This document shows, one piece after another, positions 56,127 to 64,000 of a stretch of 64,000 nt of DNA. The stretch lies in the NCBI RefSeq assembly GCF_000247695.1, contig NW_004624783.1, positions 536,367 to 600,366 of the forward strand, written 5' to 3'. The notes beneath the pieces are model-generated. The model was not told where the DNA came from and ran no database searches. It saw nothing but the letters and a program-made list of their open reading frames with translations. This DNA is from Heterocephalus glaber. Taxonomy: Eukaryota; Chordata; Mammalia; Rodentia; Bathyergidae. How positions within the stretch are numbered: position 1 is the stretch's first letter; every line of letters begins with the position of its first letter. The position numbers and the translations under genes are program-made.

Positions 56127-56618
56127 TGTGCCAGTTAATCTTTTTAATTAAAAAAATTTTTTTTGGTACTGGGGATCGAACTCGGGACCTTCTGCTTGCA
56201 AGGCAGGCAGCAGAACCACTGAGCTAAATCCCCAGCCACATGCCAGTTAATCTTAATTGTCAACTTTACTGAGTTAAGAGTCTTCTAGAGAGGTGACTGG
56301 ATCAGAGGGGGTGTTATACTGATCAATGGATTAATCCTCTGATGTCATAGCTGAATGTGCTGGTAGAAGGCAAGGCTCAGTTGGAAAAGATGCATCCTGG
56401 GGATGTGCCTTTGGAGATTATATCTCTCCCTGGAGCTCTTCCCTTGTCCTGCTTCCTGGCTGCCATGAACTGAGTAGCTTTGCTCCACCATTCCCCTCTG
56501 TCATAATGTTCCTACTTTCGAGTCAGCCAACCACGGACTGGATGCTCTGAAAGTATGAGCCAAAATAAACCTCTCCTCTAAATTGTGGGGATCAGTAACA
56601 GGGAAGCTGACCGATACA
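56127..56618 (+). mobile_element. MaLR/MT-type LTR interrupted by a SINE
   Basis: It opens 'tgtgccagttaatctt', continues after the SINE with 'aattgtcaactttactgag', has 'ccacggactggatgctctg' and AATAAA at 56564-56569, and ends 'ccgataca'. The flanks cttga (56122-56126) and tttga (56619-56623) differ at one base. Its 5' half follows the 'taattgtcaac' MT/MLT-like opening. Confidence 0.88.
56143..56240 (-). mobile_element. ID-type SINE inside LTR, reverse, perfect 14-bp duplication
   Basis: Plus strand: T-run, 'ggtactggggatcgaactcg', 'gcttgcaaggcaggcagcag', 'gagctaaatccccagcc'. The duplication tgccagttaatctt at 56129-56142 and 56241-56254 is perfect. The intact B-box complement and low divergence suggest a recent insertion. 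Confidence 0.96.
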
Positions 56619-56623
56619 TTTGA

Positions 56624-57265
56624 GGTGATATAGTGCATTACTTTCTACTCCGAGTGCTGCTTTCTCACAAAGTGGCTGTAAGCAGAAATGGTGCCTCAGA
56701 GAATCATGGGATGGCACTCACCTTATCCTGCTGAGTATCCCCCATCCCCACAGAAGCAGGAAAGTCCTCTCCTCTGGACCTCATGGAAGCAGTCACTGGT
56801 GGAATTTCTCTTCAGCAAGTCCCTCTCAAAAGATTCAAGGAAGGAGAAGAAGTTTCCTCACCTCTACTGCTGGGTGAGATTATTTCCTAACTCTTTCTTG
56901 CCTGCAGACTCTTCTTGTCAGTCTCTAATGCAACCATATTTCTATTTTCTTTGTTTCATCTTTATTTTAAAATATAGGTCTTTTCCATTTTACTTCCCTA
57001 TCTTAAACAACAATTTCAAATACCTCTTCATTTTCTGAAGTAACATTCTGATTCTTGCCTCTGGTGTTTACAGCCATTTATATCCTGGCTCCTACCTCCT
57101 AGTTTAGCCTAATTTTTAACCAATCAATTTTAATCAATTTTAACCAATTTTAACCAATCACCACACTTTACACCACCACCACCATGAGGGAACAAGTATG
57201 TGTGTATTTTCATGCCTCCAAGCTGGTGGTATAAAACCAGTGCACATTCCACTTCCTCTAAGACA
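56624..57265. other. Unassigned sequence
   Basis: No gene recognised. The 116-codon frame at 56688-57038 begins in an ATG context but ends in T-rich DNA with no family resemblance. Confidence 0.35.
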
Positions 57266-57485
57266 TCCTCTCTGATTGCCTCTGTCCAAACCATTGCTCA
57301 TCAAGCACAGCTCTAATGATAGATTATCACAAGGTATTGTAGTTTTCCCTTTTTCCTTTATATATCCATTAGACTGAGAGCTCCATCAGAACACATTCTC
57401 TAACTTTTTTCTTTTATTAATCTCAACATCCAGCTCAGAGTCTGGCGTACATACTGTATCATCTGCCTAATAAATTCTGGTTGAA
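57266..57485 (+). repeat. L2 LINE 3' fragment
   Basis: 'acatcctctctgattgcctc', 'tagactgagagctccatcag', 'agctcagagtctggcgtaca' and 'cctaataaattctggttga' are in the L2 3' order. Confidence 0.75.
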
Positions 57486-57894
57486 ATGTACATGCCTGGG
57501 AAGATTGCTGGTTAATTGTAAAGGGATGAGTTTGTTACTTCATTTCCCAGGTAGATGGGTTTGGAAAATGCCCTCAACTAATCTTCTCCCTGGTCCAAAA
57601 AACAAGGCTGATTTTCTACAATCTGTGCCTGTAGCTTCTAATCTGATGACTGTTCCAGGGCGACTTCAGACAATTCAGCTATGTGTAATGCCCAGAATCT
57701 AGGCACTGAGAACTGCTTAGGTTTTAGTTTGGGTCCCCCCAGGCTGTGTAGCCTCTAACTAACACCTATCCTTTAACCTTTCCTAGAGTTTGAAATAAAG
57801 AAATCCATGTCTGCATCTAATGGCTGTTGTGAGAATGAAGTGAAATAACCTACATAAAAATAGCAGCTCACACTTGAGAATGAGGCATGGTTAG
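57486..57894. other. Unassigned sequence
   Basis: No gene or confident repeat. Possible MIR-like text at 57790-57870. Confidence 0.35.
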
Positions 57895-58035
57895 AAGCAC
57901 TTTATGTAAGTATCTTATTAATACCTACAAGAGATAAACGCTGCTGTAATCTTCGGCACATGAGGAAACTGAGGCATAAAGGAACCAACTGACTTTGCAG
58001 CATTCACTCACCTATTTAAGAGGCAGAGCTGAATT
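57895..58035 (-). repeat. MIR SINE, reverse
   Basis: 'cttcggcacatgaggaaact', 'gaggcataaaggaaccaact' and 'aagaggcagagctgaattt' match the reverse complement of the MIR core. Confidence 0.75.
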
Positions 58036-58059
58036 TTGTTTCCCAAATTAACATGCTTA

Positions 58060-58510
58060 ATCACTACTTTATTTTAATTTTAAATATTATTATTGTTGTT
58101 GTTATTGTTTTGTGGTGCTGGGGATTTAACCCAGGGCCTTGCATATGCTAGACAAGTTCTCTTCCACAGAGCTATATCTTCAGCCCTATTATTATTTTTA
58201 ACTGACAAAATATGTTTGTGGGGTACAAGGTGATATTTACCATATGGAATGATTAAATCAAGCTAATTAACATATTTATTACCTCCTGCATTTCTTATTA
58301 TTTTCTCTGGTGAGACATTTAAAATTTACTCTCAGCAATTTTTAAATATTTGTATCATCATCGTCATTATTATTGTTATTGTAAATAATGGGGATAGAAT
58401 CCTAAACTGCAATAGGTTTCAAAAACTTACTCCATTTAACTGAAACTTTGTATCCTTGGACAATCTTACCTTCCACCCTCCTTATAACTAAAAGCAACAA
58501 ACTGAAGTAC
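58060..58510 (-). mobile_element. Old L1 3' UTR (L1M-like), reverse, split by an ID SINE
   Basis: Plus strand: 'ttgtggggtacaaggtgata', 'aatgattaaatcaagctaat', 'ctctggtgagacatttaaa', 'taactgaaactttgtatcct', the same family style as 44.1-44.8 kb. Confidence 0.78.
58100..58186 (-). mobile_element. ID-type SINE, reverse
   Basis: Plus strand: 'ttgtggtgctggggatttaa', 'ccagggccttgcatatgcta', 'gagctatatcttcagccct'. The duplication is masked by surrounding TATTATTATT sequence on both sides, which is consistent with insertion there. Confidence 0.88.
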
Positions 58511-59410
58511 TTAGAGGAAGTATTATTACCCCTCAGCTTTCCTTCACCCCAACATTTTCTCTCTTCTCAAAGTGTCGTTTGACATTCTTACAGAAACAGA
58601 AAGTTAAAAATCAATTTGTATATGCAGTATATTTAGGAATGTGTTAGAAATAGATCGTAAAAATAATTACCAAGGATCACACATCTAAAAATGACTGTGA
58701 AAATACTATTTTGTGAAAAAAAATGTAGTAATGAGAGCTGCTGATGAGGGGAAAAATTTGTTTTTCTTTCCTGCTCTCCTGAACATGAAGGGTGCTTATT
58801 TATCTAATTGCTTGTTTGTTTACTTATAGGCAGACTGGTCATTATCTCTCAAATTCATAGCATCTAATTCAGAAGTCAGAGGGTAATACCACATAGTAAC
58901 TAGTCTTTAAAAGCAAATTTCCCATTGTCAGACAACCAAATTAACTGGCATAAATGTATGACAAATTATGAAACAGTTGATTAAACCAGTTGCCAATAGA
59001 ACTTCATTCAGATAATAACTAGGATGTTCAACACATTTTAGCACAGATTATATGAAAAGTCTTTATTTTAGTCAAAGCAGAGATCAAGATCATTGCCCTA
59101 CTTTTATTTTCTCAAGGATAATGTGATCATCATCATAATAATTTGACAATTTTTTGGTATGAACAATTTCTGGGCTCCATTACTAGGAAGTGCATTAATT
59201 TTTGCCAAGGAATGGTTTGATTATATCATAGCAAAATGTGACAAGTTATGAGATTCTCCTTTTCCTTTCACCTTCTCTTTTTTCTCCTCCACAGGGGATT
59301 TTCACAAACATTGCCTGCAAAGCTTCACAACAAAGCAGTTGTGTTAGATTCCAGAACTCTCATTTTGCTTATTCTCATTCTTCCTATGAAAATTATTTTC
59401 CCTTACTTTT
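58511..59410. other. Unassigned sequence
   Basis: No gene or confident repeat is visible. It is AT-rich and could contain conserved non-coding DNA, but no motif cluster stands out. Confidence 0.4.
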
Positions 59411-59482
59411 TTAGGGGGTACCAGGGATCAGACCTCGAACTTGCCAGGCAGGTACTGTGCCACTCAACTACATCCCCAGCCT
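59411..59482 (-). mobile_element. ID-type SINE, reverse, short
   Basis: Plus strand: 'ggggtaccagggatcagacc', 'tcgaacttgccaggcaggta', 'caactacatccccagcc'. The usual 'aggaccttg' segment is missing, so this copy carries a small deletion. The 148-codon frame at 59248-59694 runs straight through it and is not a gene. Confidence 0.88.
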
Positions 59483-59739
59483 GTCCCTTATTGTTTTTCA
59501 TGTGCAGCACAACAAGTGTGGTACTTTGGGGCCAGAATAGTACTTATTCTCAATGGGCAGGGCAAACAAGAAGCAGAGAGGGTGACTGGACCTCTTCTTC
59601 TTTCTGTGGATCAGTGGGCTGCGTTGCTGCAGTGCAGCTGACTCACACTGCCCCAGTTCATGGTGCTACTTCACCCACATCCCCTGCTGTATGAACTGCT
59701 ACCATGAAAGTCGTCACTCAATATGGGCCTGATTTAACC
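59483..59739. other. Unassigned sequence
   Basis: No gene or repeat recognised. Confidence 0.4.
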
Positions 59740-59744
59740 CAAGC

Positions 59745-60253
59745 TGTATAGGTCAGTACTTACTAGAGAAACAGATTTAGTGCAAGATATAAAATACGTA
59801 AGAATTTACAAGATTGGCTTACAATAGCTGCCCATAGAGTCAGGTGTGGAAGACTGCAAAAGGGCTGTCAGGTGTGGAAATATGAAAGATTCAGTCAAAG
59901 GCCTGAAGCTCACTGTAGGGTCCCTTGAAAGTCTTTATCTGTATCCAGAGCCCAAAGACTCTACACCAGAAGACAAAGATCTGTTCTCGAGGCTGAAGAA
60001 TCTGCACTGGAAGCCAGGAATGTTGTTCAAGGTGAAGGTGCAGACTGGATCTCCTCCAAAGAAAGAGAAGTGAGCCTTCCTTCTTCATATCCCTTTTATT
60101 CCATTCATGGAGCAAGCCTATTGGTTACTGTCTCTCGCACCCAAGGTGAATCTTCTGTTTTCAGAAAGTCCTTTCAGCCACACTCAGAACTATGCTAATC
60201 TAGTTTAGTTAGGCACTTCTTATTCAAGTTCACACAATCAGTTAACTGTCACA
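59745..60253 (-). mobile_element. LTR, reverse, perfect 5-bp duplication
   Basis: Bounded by TGTATA at the left and GTCACA at the right, so TG...CA termini, with identical flanks caagc (59740-59744 and 60254-60258). The 'actagagaaacagatttag' opening is that of an ERVL-type LTR read backwards. The lysine-rich 75-codon frame inside it is not a gene. Confidence 0.85.
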
Positions 60254-60291
60254 CAAGCAAAAGCAGCATCATTAGAAATAATGGTGGTGCT

Positions 60292-60325
60292 TTTTCTCTA
60301 CTGCTGAGCTACATCCATAGCCCTC
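60292..60325 (-). mobile_element. ID-type SINE remnant, reverse
   Basis: 'tctactgctgagctacatcc' followed by 'atagccct' is the last third of a reverse ID copy. The rest is absent. Confidence 0.6.
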
Positions 60326-60680
60326 TAGTTTTACTCTTGATTCCATGGCATTTCTGAAATACATGCTGCTTCTCCTCAGCCTGTTCTGATGATAGAAGCC
60401 TGGCTCAATCTCAGAACTCTTGTAGAGTGTGGCTGCTGCTGTTACTTTTAGATTCAACCAGCTCCACACCACAGCAACCAGCCAGGGTAGCAATGAGCCA
60501 CAATGGTGAAACTGTTTGCCATCTGATTTTAGACTTGTTGCCTTATGTTAAAAAGAGTCTTTTTTATCTTATTTACATAGGGTTTATTTTACTTTGTTTA
60601 TTTTTTTTAATGTCTTCAACATTTTCCAAGCACATTATATGTTTTGTTTTTCGTCATTTAGCTACTATTACCCTGGACTA

Positions 60681-61118
60681 TGTCTTAGTTACTTTTCTTG
60701 TTTCTGAGACAAAAATACCTGACACCCACAAACTAGTGGAGGAAAGGTTTATTTGGGCTCACACTTTGTAGAGGTTTTAGTCCATAATCAGCTGACTCCA
60801 AGGCAGGGTGGCATGGCAGAAGGGTATCACGGAGGTATAACAGTCCATGGCATGGCAGGCAGAAGCCAAGAAGCAGTGAGCCTGCCTTCTTTCTGTTCCT
60901 TTATAGTCCATCCATACTACAAGATTATTGATTGGTGCCACCCACACCCAGGGTAAGGCTTCCATTATCCACACTCAGAACTATAATAAACCAATTTAGT
61001 TATCATACACTCTTAATCCTAGTATCATGCACCGTAATCAGCACCCATGGTCCAGCCATCTCTCAAAAACAGCATTATGACTGCACGCGTCTTTTGGTGG
61101 ACATCTAGATACAAGTCA
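60681..61118 (-). mobile_element. MaLR-type solo LTR, reverse
   Basis: Opens 'tgtcttagttacttttcttg', includes 'tttatttgggctcacactt' and 'agtccataatcagctgactc', closing 'catctagatacaagtca'. It is the reverse form of the family at 24.5, 55.0 and 63.2 kb. The flanks do not match convincingly. Confidence 0.85.
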
Positions 61119-61301
61119 TGAAATTATATCAATTTCAAAATACTTCAAATCACTTTTATGTTTCTGGCTGAACTATTTCTTGGCCATGGTATGTAGACCT
61201 TGTGTTTGTTAAAGTGTTATTTTGGTTTTTAAATATGTACTGAATCAAATGATATTTACCTTCAGTTTTATGGAAATTTACTTTTAAATCATGCTTTAGT
61301 A

Positions 61302-61391
61302 GCCAGGCACAATGGTACACACCAAAATCCTAGCACTCTTGGAGGCTGAGGAAGGAGGATCATAAATTCAAGCCCAGTACAGGTAACTTAC
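61302..61391 (+). mobile_element. B1-dID SINE, left part
   Basis: 'agccaggcacaatggtacac', 'cctagcactcttggaggctg', 'aggaaggaggatcataaatt', 'caagcccagtac' form the 5' two thirds of a B1. The remainder lies beyond the LTR, starting at 61880. Confidence 0.85.
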
Positions 61392-61879
61392 TGTGAGAGT
61401 TAACTGCTGTGTGTCAACTGGAGTAAGAAACTCCCAACTGATTGGTTTTGCATAGTTCTGGGTGTGGCTGAATGGATTTCCTAAAGACAGAATACCTACC
61501 CTGGATATAAGTGGCACCAACCAATAGGCTTGTAGCCTGAATGGATTAAAAAGAGAAAGAAGGAAATCTCACTCCTGCTTCTTCACAGGAGCTCCAGTCT
61601 TCAATTTTATCTCGGAAGTCCATCTCCAGCTCAGACCCTTCAGCCTCGCAGCTGACTCTTCAGTCTTCCAGCGCAGACCCTTAGGCTTCCTGATACCAAC
61701 TTGCATGGGGCTCTGCAGTGAGCTCCAGGCCTTTGACTTTTGACTGGATCCTTTGTATCACCAGACAGCCCTTTTGCACTCTGTCACATTTACTCTGCAG
61801 GCAGCCATTGTAAACCTTTCTTGTAATATACATATATATAAAATTTTATATTAAATCTGTTTTTCTAGTGATTGATATA
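61392..61879 (+). mobile_element. MaLR/MT-type LTR inserted in a SINE
   Basis: Starts TGTGAGAGTTAACTG, carries 'gtgtcaactggagtaagaa', and shares with the 28.4-kb copy the 'gctctgcagtgagctccag' box and an AT-rich 3' end finishing 'gattgatata'. The flanks cttac (61387-61391) and cttag (61880-61884) differ at one base, and the SINE reads on across them. Confidence 0.88.
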
Positions 61880-61992
61880 CTTAGTGACTTAGCAAGATGC
61901 TGTCTCAAAATTTAAAAATTAAAAAAATTTTGTTTTCAAAGGCTAGGGATATGGCTTAGTACAAATGTCCTGGGTTCAATCCCAAGTACTAC
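61880..61992 (+). mobile_element. B1-dID SINE, right part
   Basis: 'agtgacttagcaagatgctg' and 'tctcaaaattt' complete the B1, followed after an A-rich linker by 'ggctagggatatggcttag' and 'gtcctgggttcaatcc', an ID in which the middle arm is missing. This shortened ID fused to B1 is the B1-dID design known from squirrel-like and some other rodents. Confidence 0.8.
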
Positions 61993-62663
61993 AAAAGAAA
62001 TTATGCTTTAGTATCAAAATTTTGCTAATTTTCTAACATAACTTGAGGAATTTCCATCTTTTGGTAGTCCCTAGAATTTTGAATCATAAAATTTATCTGT
62101 TTCTGATAGTCTATAGCCTTACCTATGAACTCATTTGAGCTGAGTAATTCTTGCAGTATATTTTCATTTTTTTCATGTTTATTGATATATTCAAATTTTC
62201 TTTCTCCTATTCAATTAAATTTGGCAATTAACATTTTCCTAAAGAATTATTTGTTTTTATCAAAATTGTCAAGTTTTGTTTTGAAGAGTTATATGTAAAA
62301 TTCATATGTAATTACTTTAAAGTAAATTAAACTGGGGATGAAGTCTAAAGAGACTAACCAGATAAAGCCAGAGGAGTCATAAGTGACTTCAACTTGGCTT
62401 GATTTGCAAATCTAAAGAAAACTAAATTTGAGCTGTTTCTTATTGATGCCACATCATAGGAGAACAGAACTTAAACTCAACCAGTTAAAATCATCCAACA
62501 AACTTATATATACCTAGGGACTTTTCAATGGGATAAAACAAATGACAACTATATAGCCAACCAATTAGTATTTTCATTGCTTTTTCTCTGTGTCTGTTCT
62601 CCTTGTGCTCTCTCAGTAGAGCTGCTTGATTCATAAATCATTTGGTCGAATAAATTTTAAAAT
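61993..62663. other. Unassigned AT-rich sequence
   Basis: No gene or confident repeat recognised. Confidence 0.4.
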
Positions 62664-62733
62664 TTTTAACTATATGTGGTGATACATGCCTGAACTCTGG
62701 GAGAAAGACGATCACAAATTCAAGCCCAGCCCC
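62664..62733 (+). mobile_element. B1-type SINE fragment
   Basis: 'tgtggtgatacatgcctgaa', 'ctctgggaga' and 'atcacaaattcaagcccagc' give the B1 5' half with a small internal deletion. Confidence 0.75.
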
Positions 62734-63164
62734 AGGAATTTAGGAACTTTGCAAGGAAGGAGGGGGGGGAGTGAGAGAGGTTTTAAAATTTGTGCACCTC
62801 AGATTACTTTTTAACCATTGTGATATATTCTCTTGTCTTTACACTGTATTCTAACTTTAATTATTGTATATCTGTATTTATTCTTTCACATAATTTTTAC
62901 TCATCTTAGAATTGCTTATTTCATTGATGTTTGTAAAAAAAAATGTTGGATTAATTTATTAATTCCACTGGTTTTAGTGTAATTTTCCACTTCTACTTTT
63001 GCTGTTCTCAACCTTCCTCTTTCAATTCTTAGTAGGGAACTATCATTTTTATAGTTCAATGGAAACATTCAGAACACTGGGTAAAATTCTTTGGCTTTAC
63101 TAGCTACTAAACTCTCCTAAGACTTTCTATTATATATTTGCTGCTAATAAAAATATGATTCATA
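62734..63164. other. Unassigned AT-rich sequence
   Basis: Nothing recognised apart from a G-run at about 62762-62770. Confidence 0.4.
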
Positions 63165-63169
63165 TCTAA

Positions 63170-63594
63170 TGTTATAGCTTATGTGTAGATGTCCCTCCAA
63201 AGCCTCAGGCAGTCAGGTCATGCGGTGGGGGTGGGAGGTGGCTGGATCTAAAGTGTGTGATGCCAGGATTAAGGGAGTGTGATTACTAAATTAACCCACT
63301 GGTTTGGCATAGTTCTGAGTGTGGATAATGGGAAGGGCCACCTTGTGTGTGCCTAAGGGCAGGCAGCCTGTGGAAAAGATAAGGTACAGAAAGAGGGCTG
63401 CTGTCACCACTTGCTGCTTGGTGCTTTTGGCACCTTTTGCCGGCTACAAATTGTTTCTCCTCTCTGCCATGTCACCCTGCTTTGGAGTCCTCAGATTATG
63501 GACTGAAACCTCTACAAAGAGTGAGGTGAAATAAACCTTTCCTACATTGGTTGTTAGTTATTTTGTCTCAGCAGTGAAAAAAGTAACCAAGATG
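63170..63594 (+). mobile_element. MaLR-type solo LTR
   Basis: Starts TGTTATAGCTTATG, has 'gactgaaacctctacaaag' and AATAAA at 63530-63535, ends 'aaccaagatg'. The flanks tctaa (63165-63169) and tctac (63595-63599) differ at one base. Confidence 0.9.
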
Positions 63595-63599
63595 TCTAC

Positions 63600-63882
63600 T
63601 TTTTAAATAAAATACAAATGCTTTTTTCTGGTGATATTAGAAATACATTCTTGCTTTTATAAAACTCAAATACTATAAGAAGTCACGCTATATAAAGATG
63701 CACAAATTTCCTATCTACTATCTTGTCATAATGAAAAACATTGTGGACATCTTTACATTTTAGTACTGAAAGTCTGTAATAATTACAGTATTCCATTATG
63801 TGGACATATCATGATTTTTTTTAGTTAATCCATTTAATATTTTCAATAATATTTTATCAAGTTCTTTTCTTTTTTTGTCCTA
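63600..63882. other. Unassigned AT-rich sequence
   Basis: Nothing recognised. Confidence 0.4.
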
Positions 63883-64000
63883 TTAAGTTTATTGGTACAT
63901 TTTAGGTATAAAATATAGTTACATTCATCATTAGGATCTTGTACCTTTACATGAGTACCTTGGTTCTTACTTTTTCCCATTCCCCTGCCCTCCCTTCACC
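63883..64000 (-). mobile_element. L1 3' UTR end, reverse, cut by window edge
   Basis: 'tattggtacattttaggtat', 'gtacctttacatgagtacc', 'ttggttcttactttttccc' is the reverse complement of the 3' end of the L1 at 45.2-46.5 kb ('aagaaccaag', 'atgtaaaggtac', 'atgtaccaataaa'). The same L1 subfamily therefore continues to the right of the window. Confidence 0.88.

Noticed and set aside
56688..57038. 116-codon plus-strand frame
   Set aside because: No known domain, and its C-terminal part is phenylalanine-rich text from T-rich DNA.
59248..59694. 148-codon plus-strand frame
   Set aside because: It reads straight through a reverse ID SINE at 59411-59482, so it cannot be an ancestral coding exon.

Overview
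The window reads as mammalian, and specifically rodent, nuclear DNA with no supportable protein-coding gene. The main evidence is the repeat complement: tRNA-derived ID-type SINEs with recognisable A and B boxes (about 15 copies), B1-type (7SL-derived) SINEs, one B1 fused to a shortened ID (B1-dID form), about 15 MaLR/ERVL-type solo LTRs, L1 copies of young and old age, and much older mammalian repeats (MIR, L2, MER53-like, mariner- and Tigger-like relics). The ID consensus seen here (ggctggggatttagctcagtgg, then a cctgcct...caagg arm) is not the mouse or rat form. A non-muroid rodent such as a beaver-like or squirrel-like lineage is my guess, held loosely.

Layout. 0-5 kb is mostly unassigned sequence with short microsatellites. 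5-9.7 kb carries L2, ID, B1, MIR and an inverted MaLR LTR. 9.7-24 kb is the least repetitive part; it holds AT-rich stretches dense in homeodomain, octamer, SOX/TCF and PBX-MEIS type motifs that look like conserved non-coding regulatory DNA (about 10.9, 19.6 and 23.45 kb). 24-32 kb is mixed repeats with another candidate regulatory stretch at 27.9 kb. 32.6-33.1 kb is a further candidate regulatory stretch and 33.4-35.1 kb is unassigned. 35.3-38.7 kb is a reverse-strand L1 with readable ORF1 and ORF2 fragments and a large deletion between endonuclease and reverse transcriptase; its 5' part may reach 40.4 kb. 41-47 kb has LTRs, a mariner relic with a U6-like 26-mer at its edge, an old L1, and a 5'-truncated L1 with a perfect 16-bp target duplication. 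47.6-48.3 kb is a candidate regulatory stretch. 48.8-64 kb is dense in LTRs, old L1, SINEs, MIR and L2, with several clean nested insertions, ending in a reverse-strand L1 3' end cut by the window edge.

There are no genes to join into a pathway. What can be read is insertion history (SINE into LTR, LTR into SINE, SINE into L1) and a set of putative enhancers in a gene-poor interval. I did not find a new coding system. The items most worth a second look are the tandem-octamer element at 23.46 kb, the U6/mariner juxtaposition at 43.2 kb, the duplicated purine-rich 3' UTR of the L1 at 45.2-46.5 kb, and the sequence pair at 50.6/52.5 kb. All repeat family names come from recognition by eye, without a library search.
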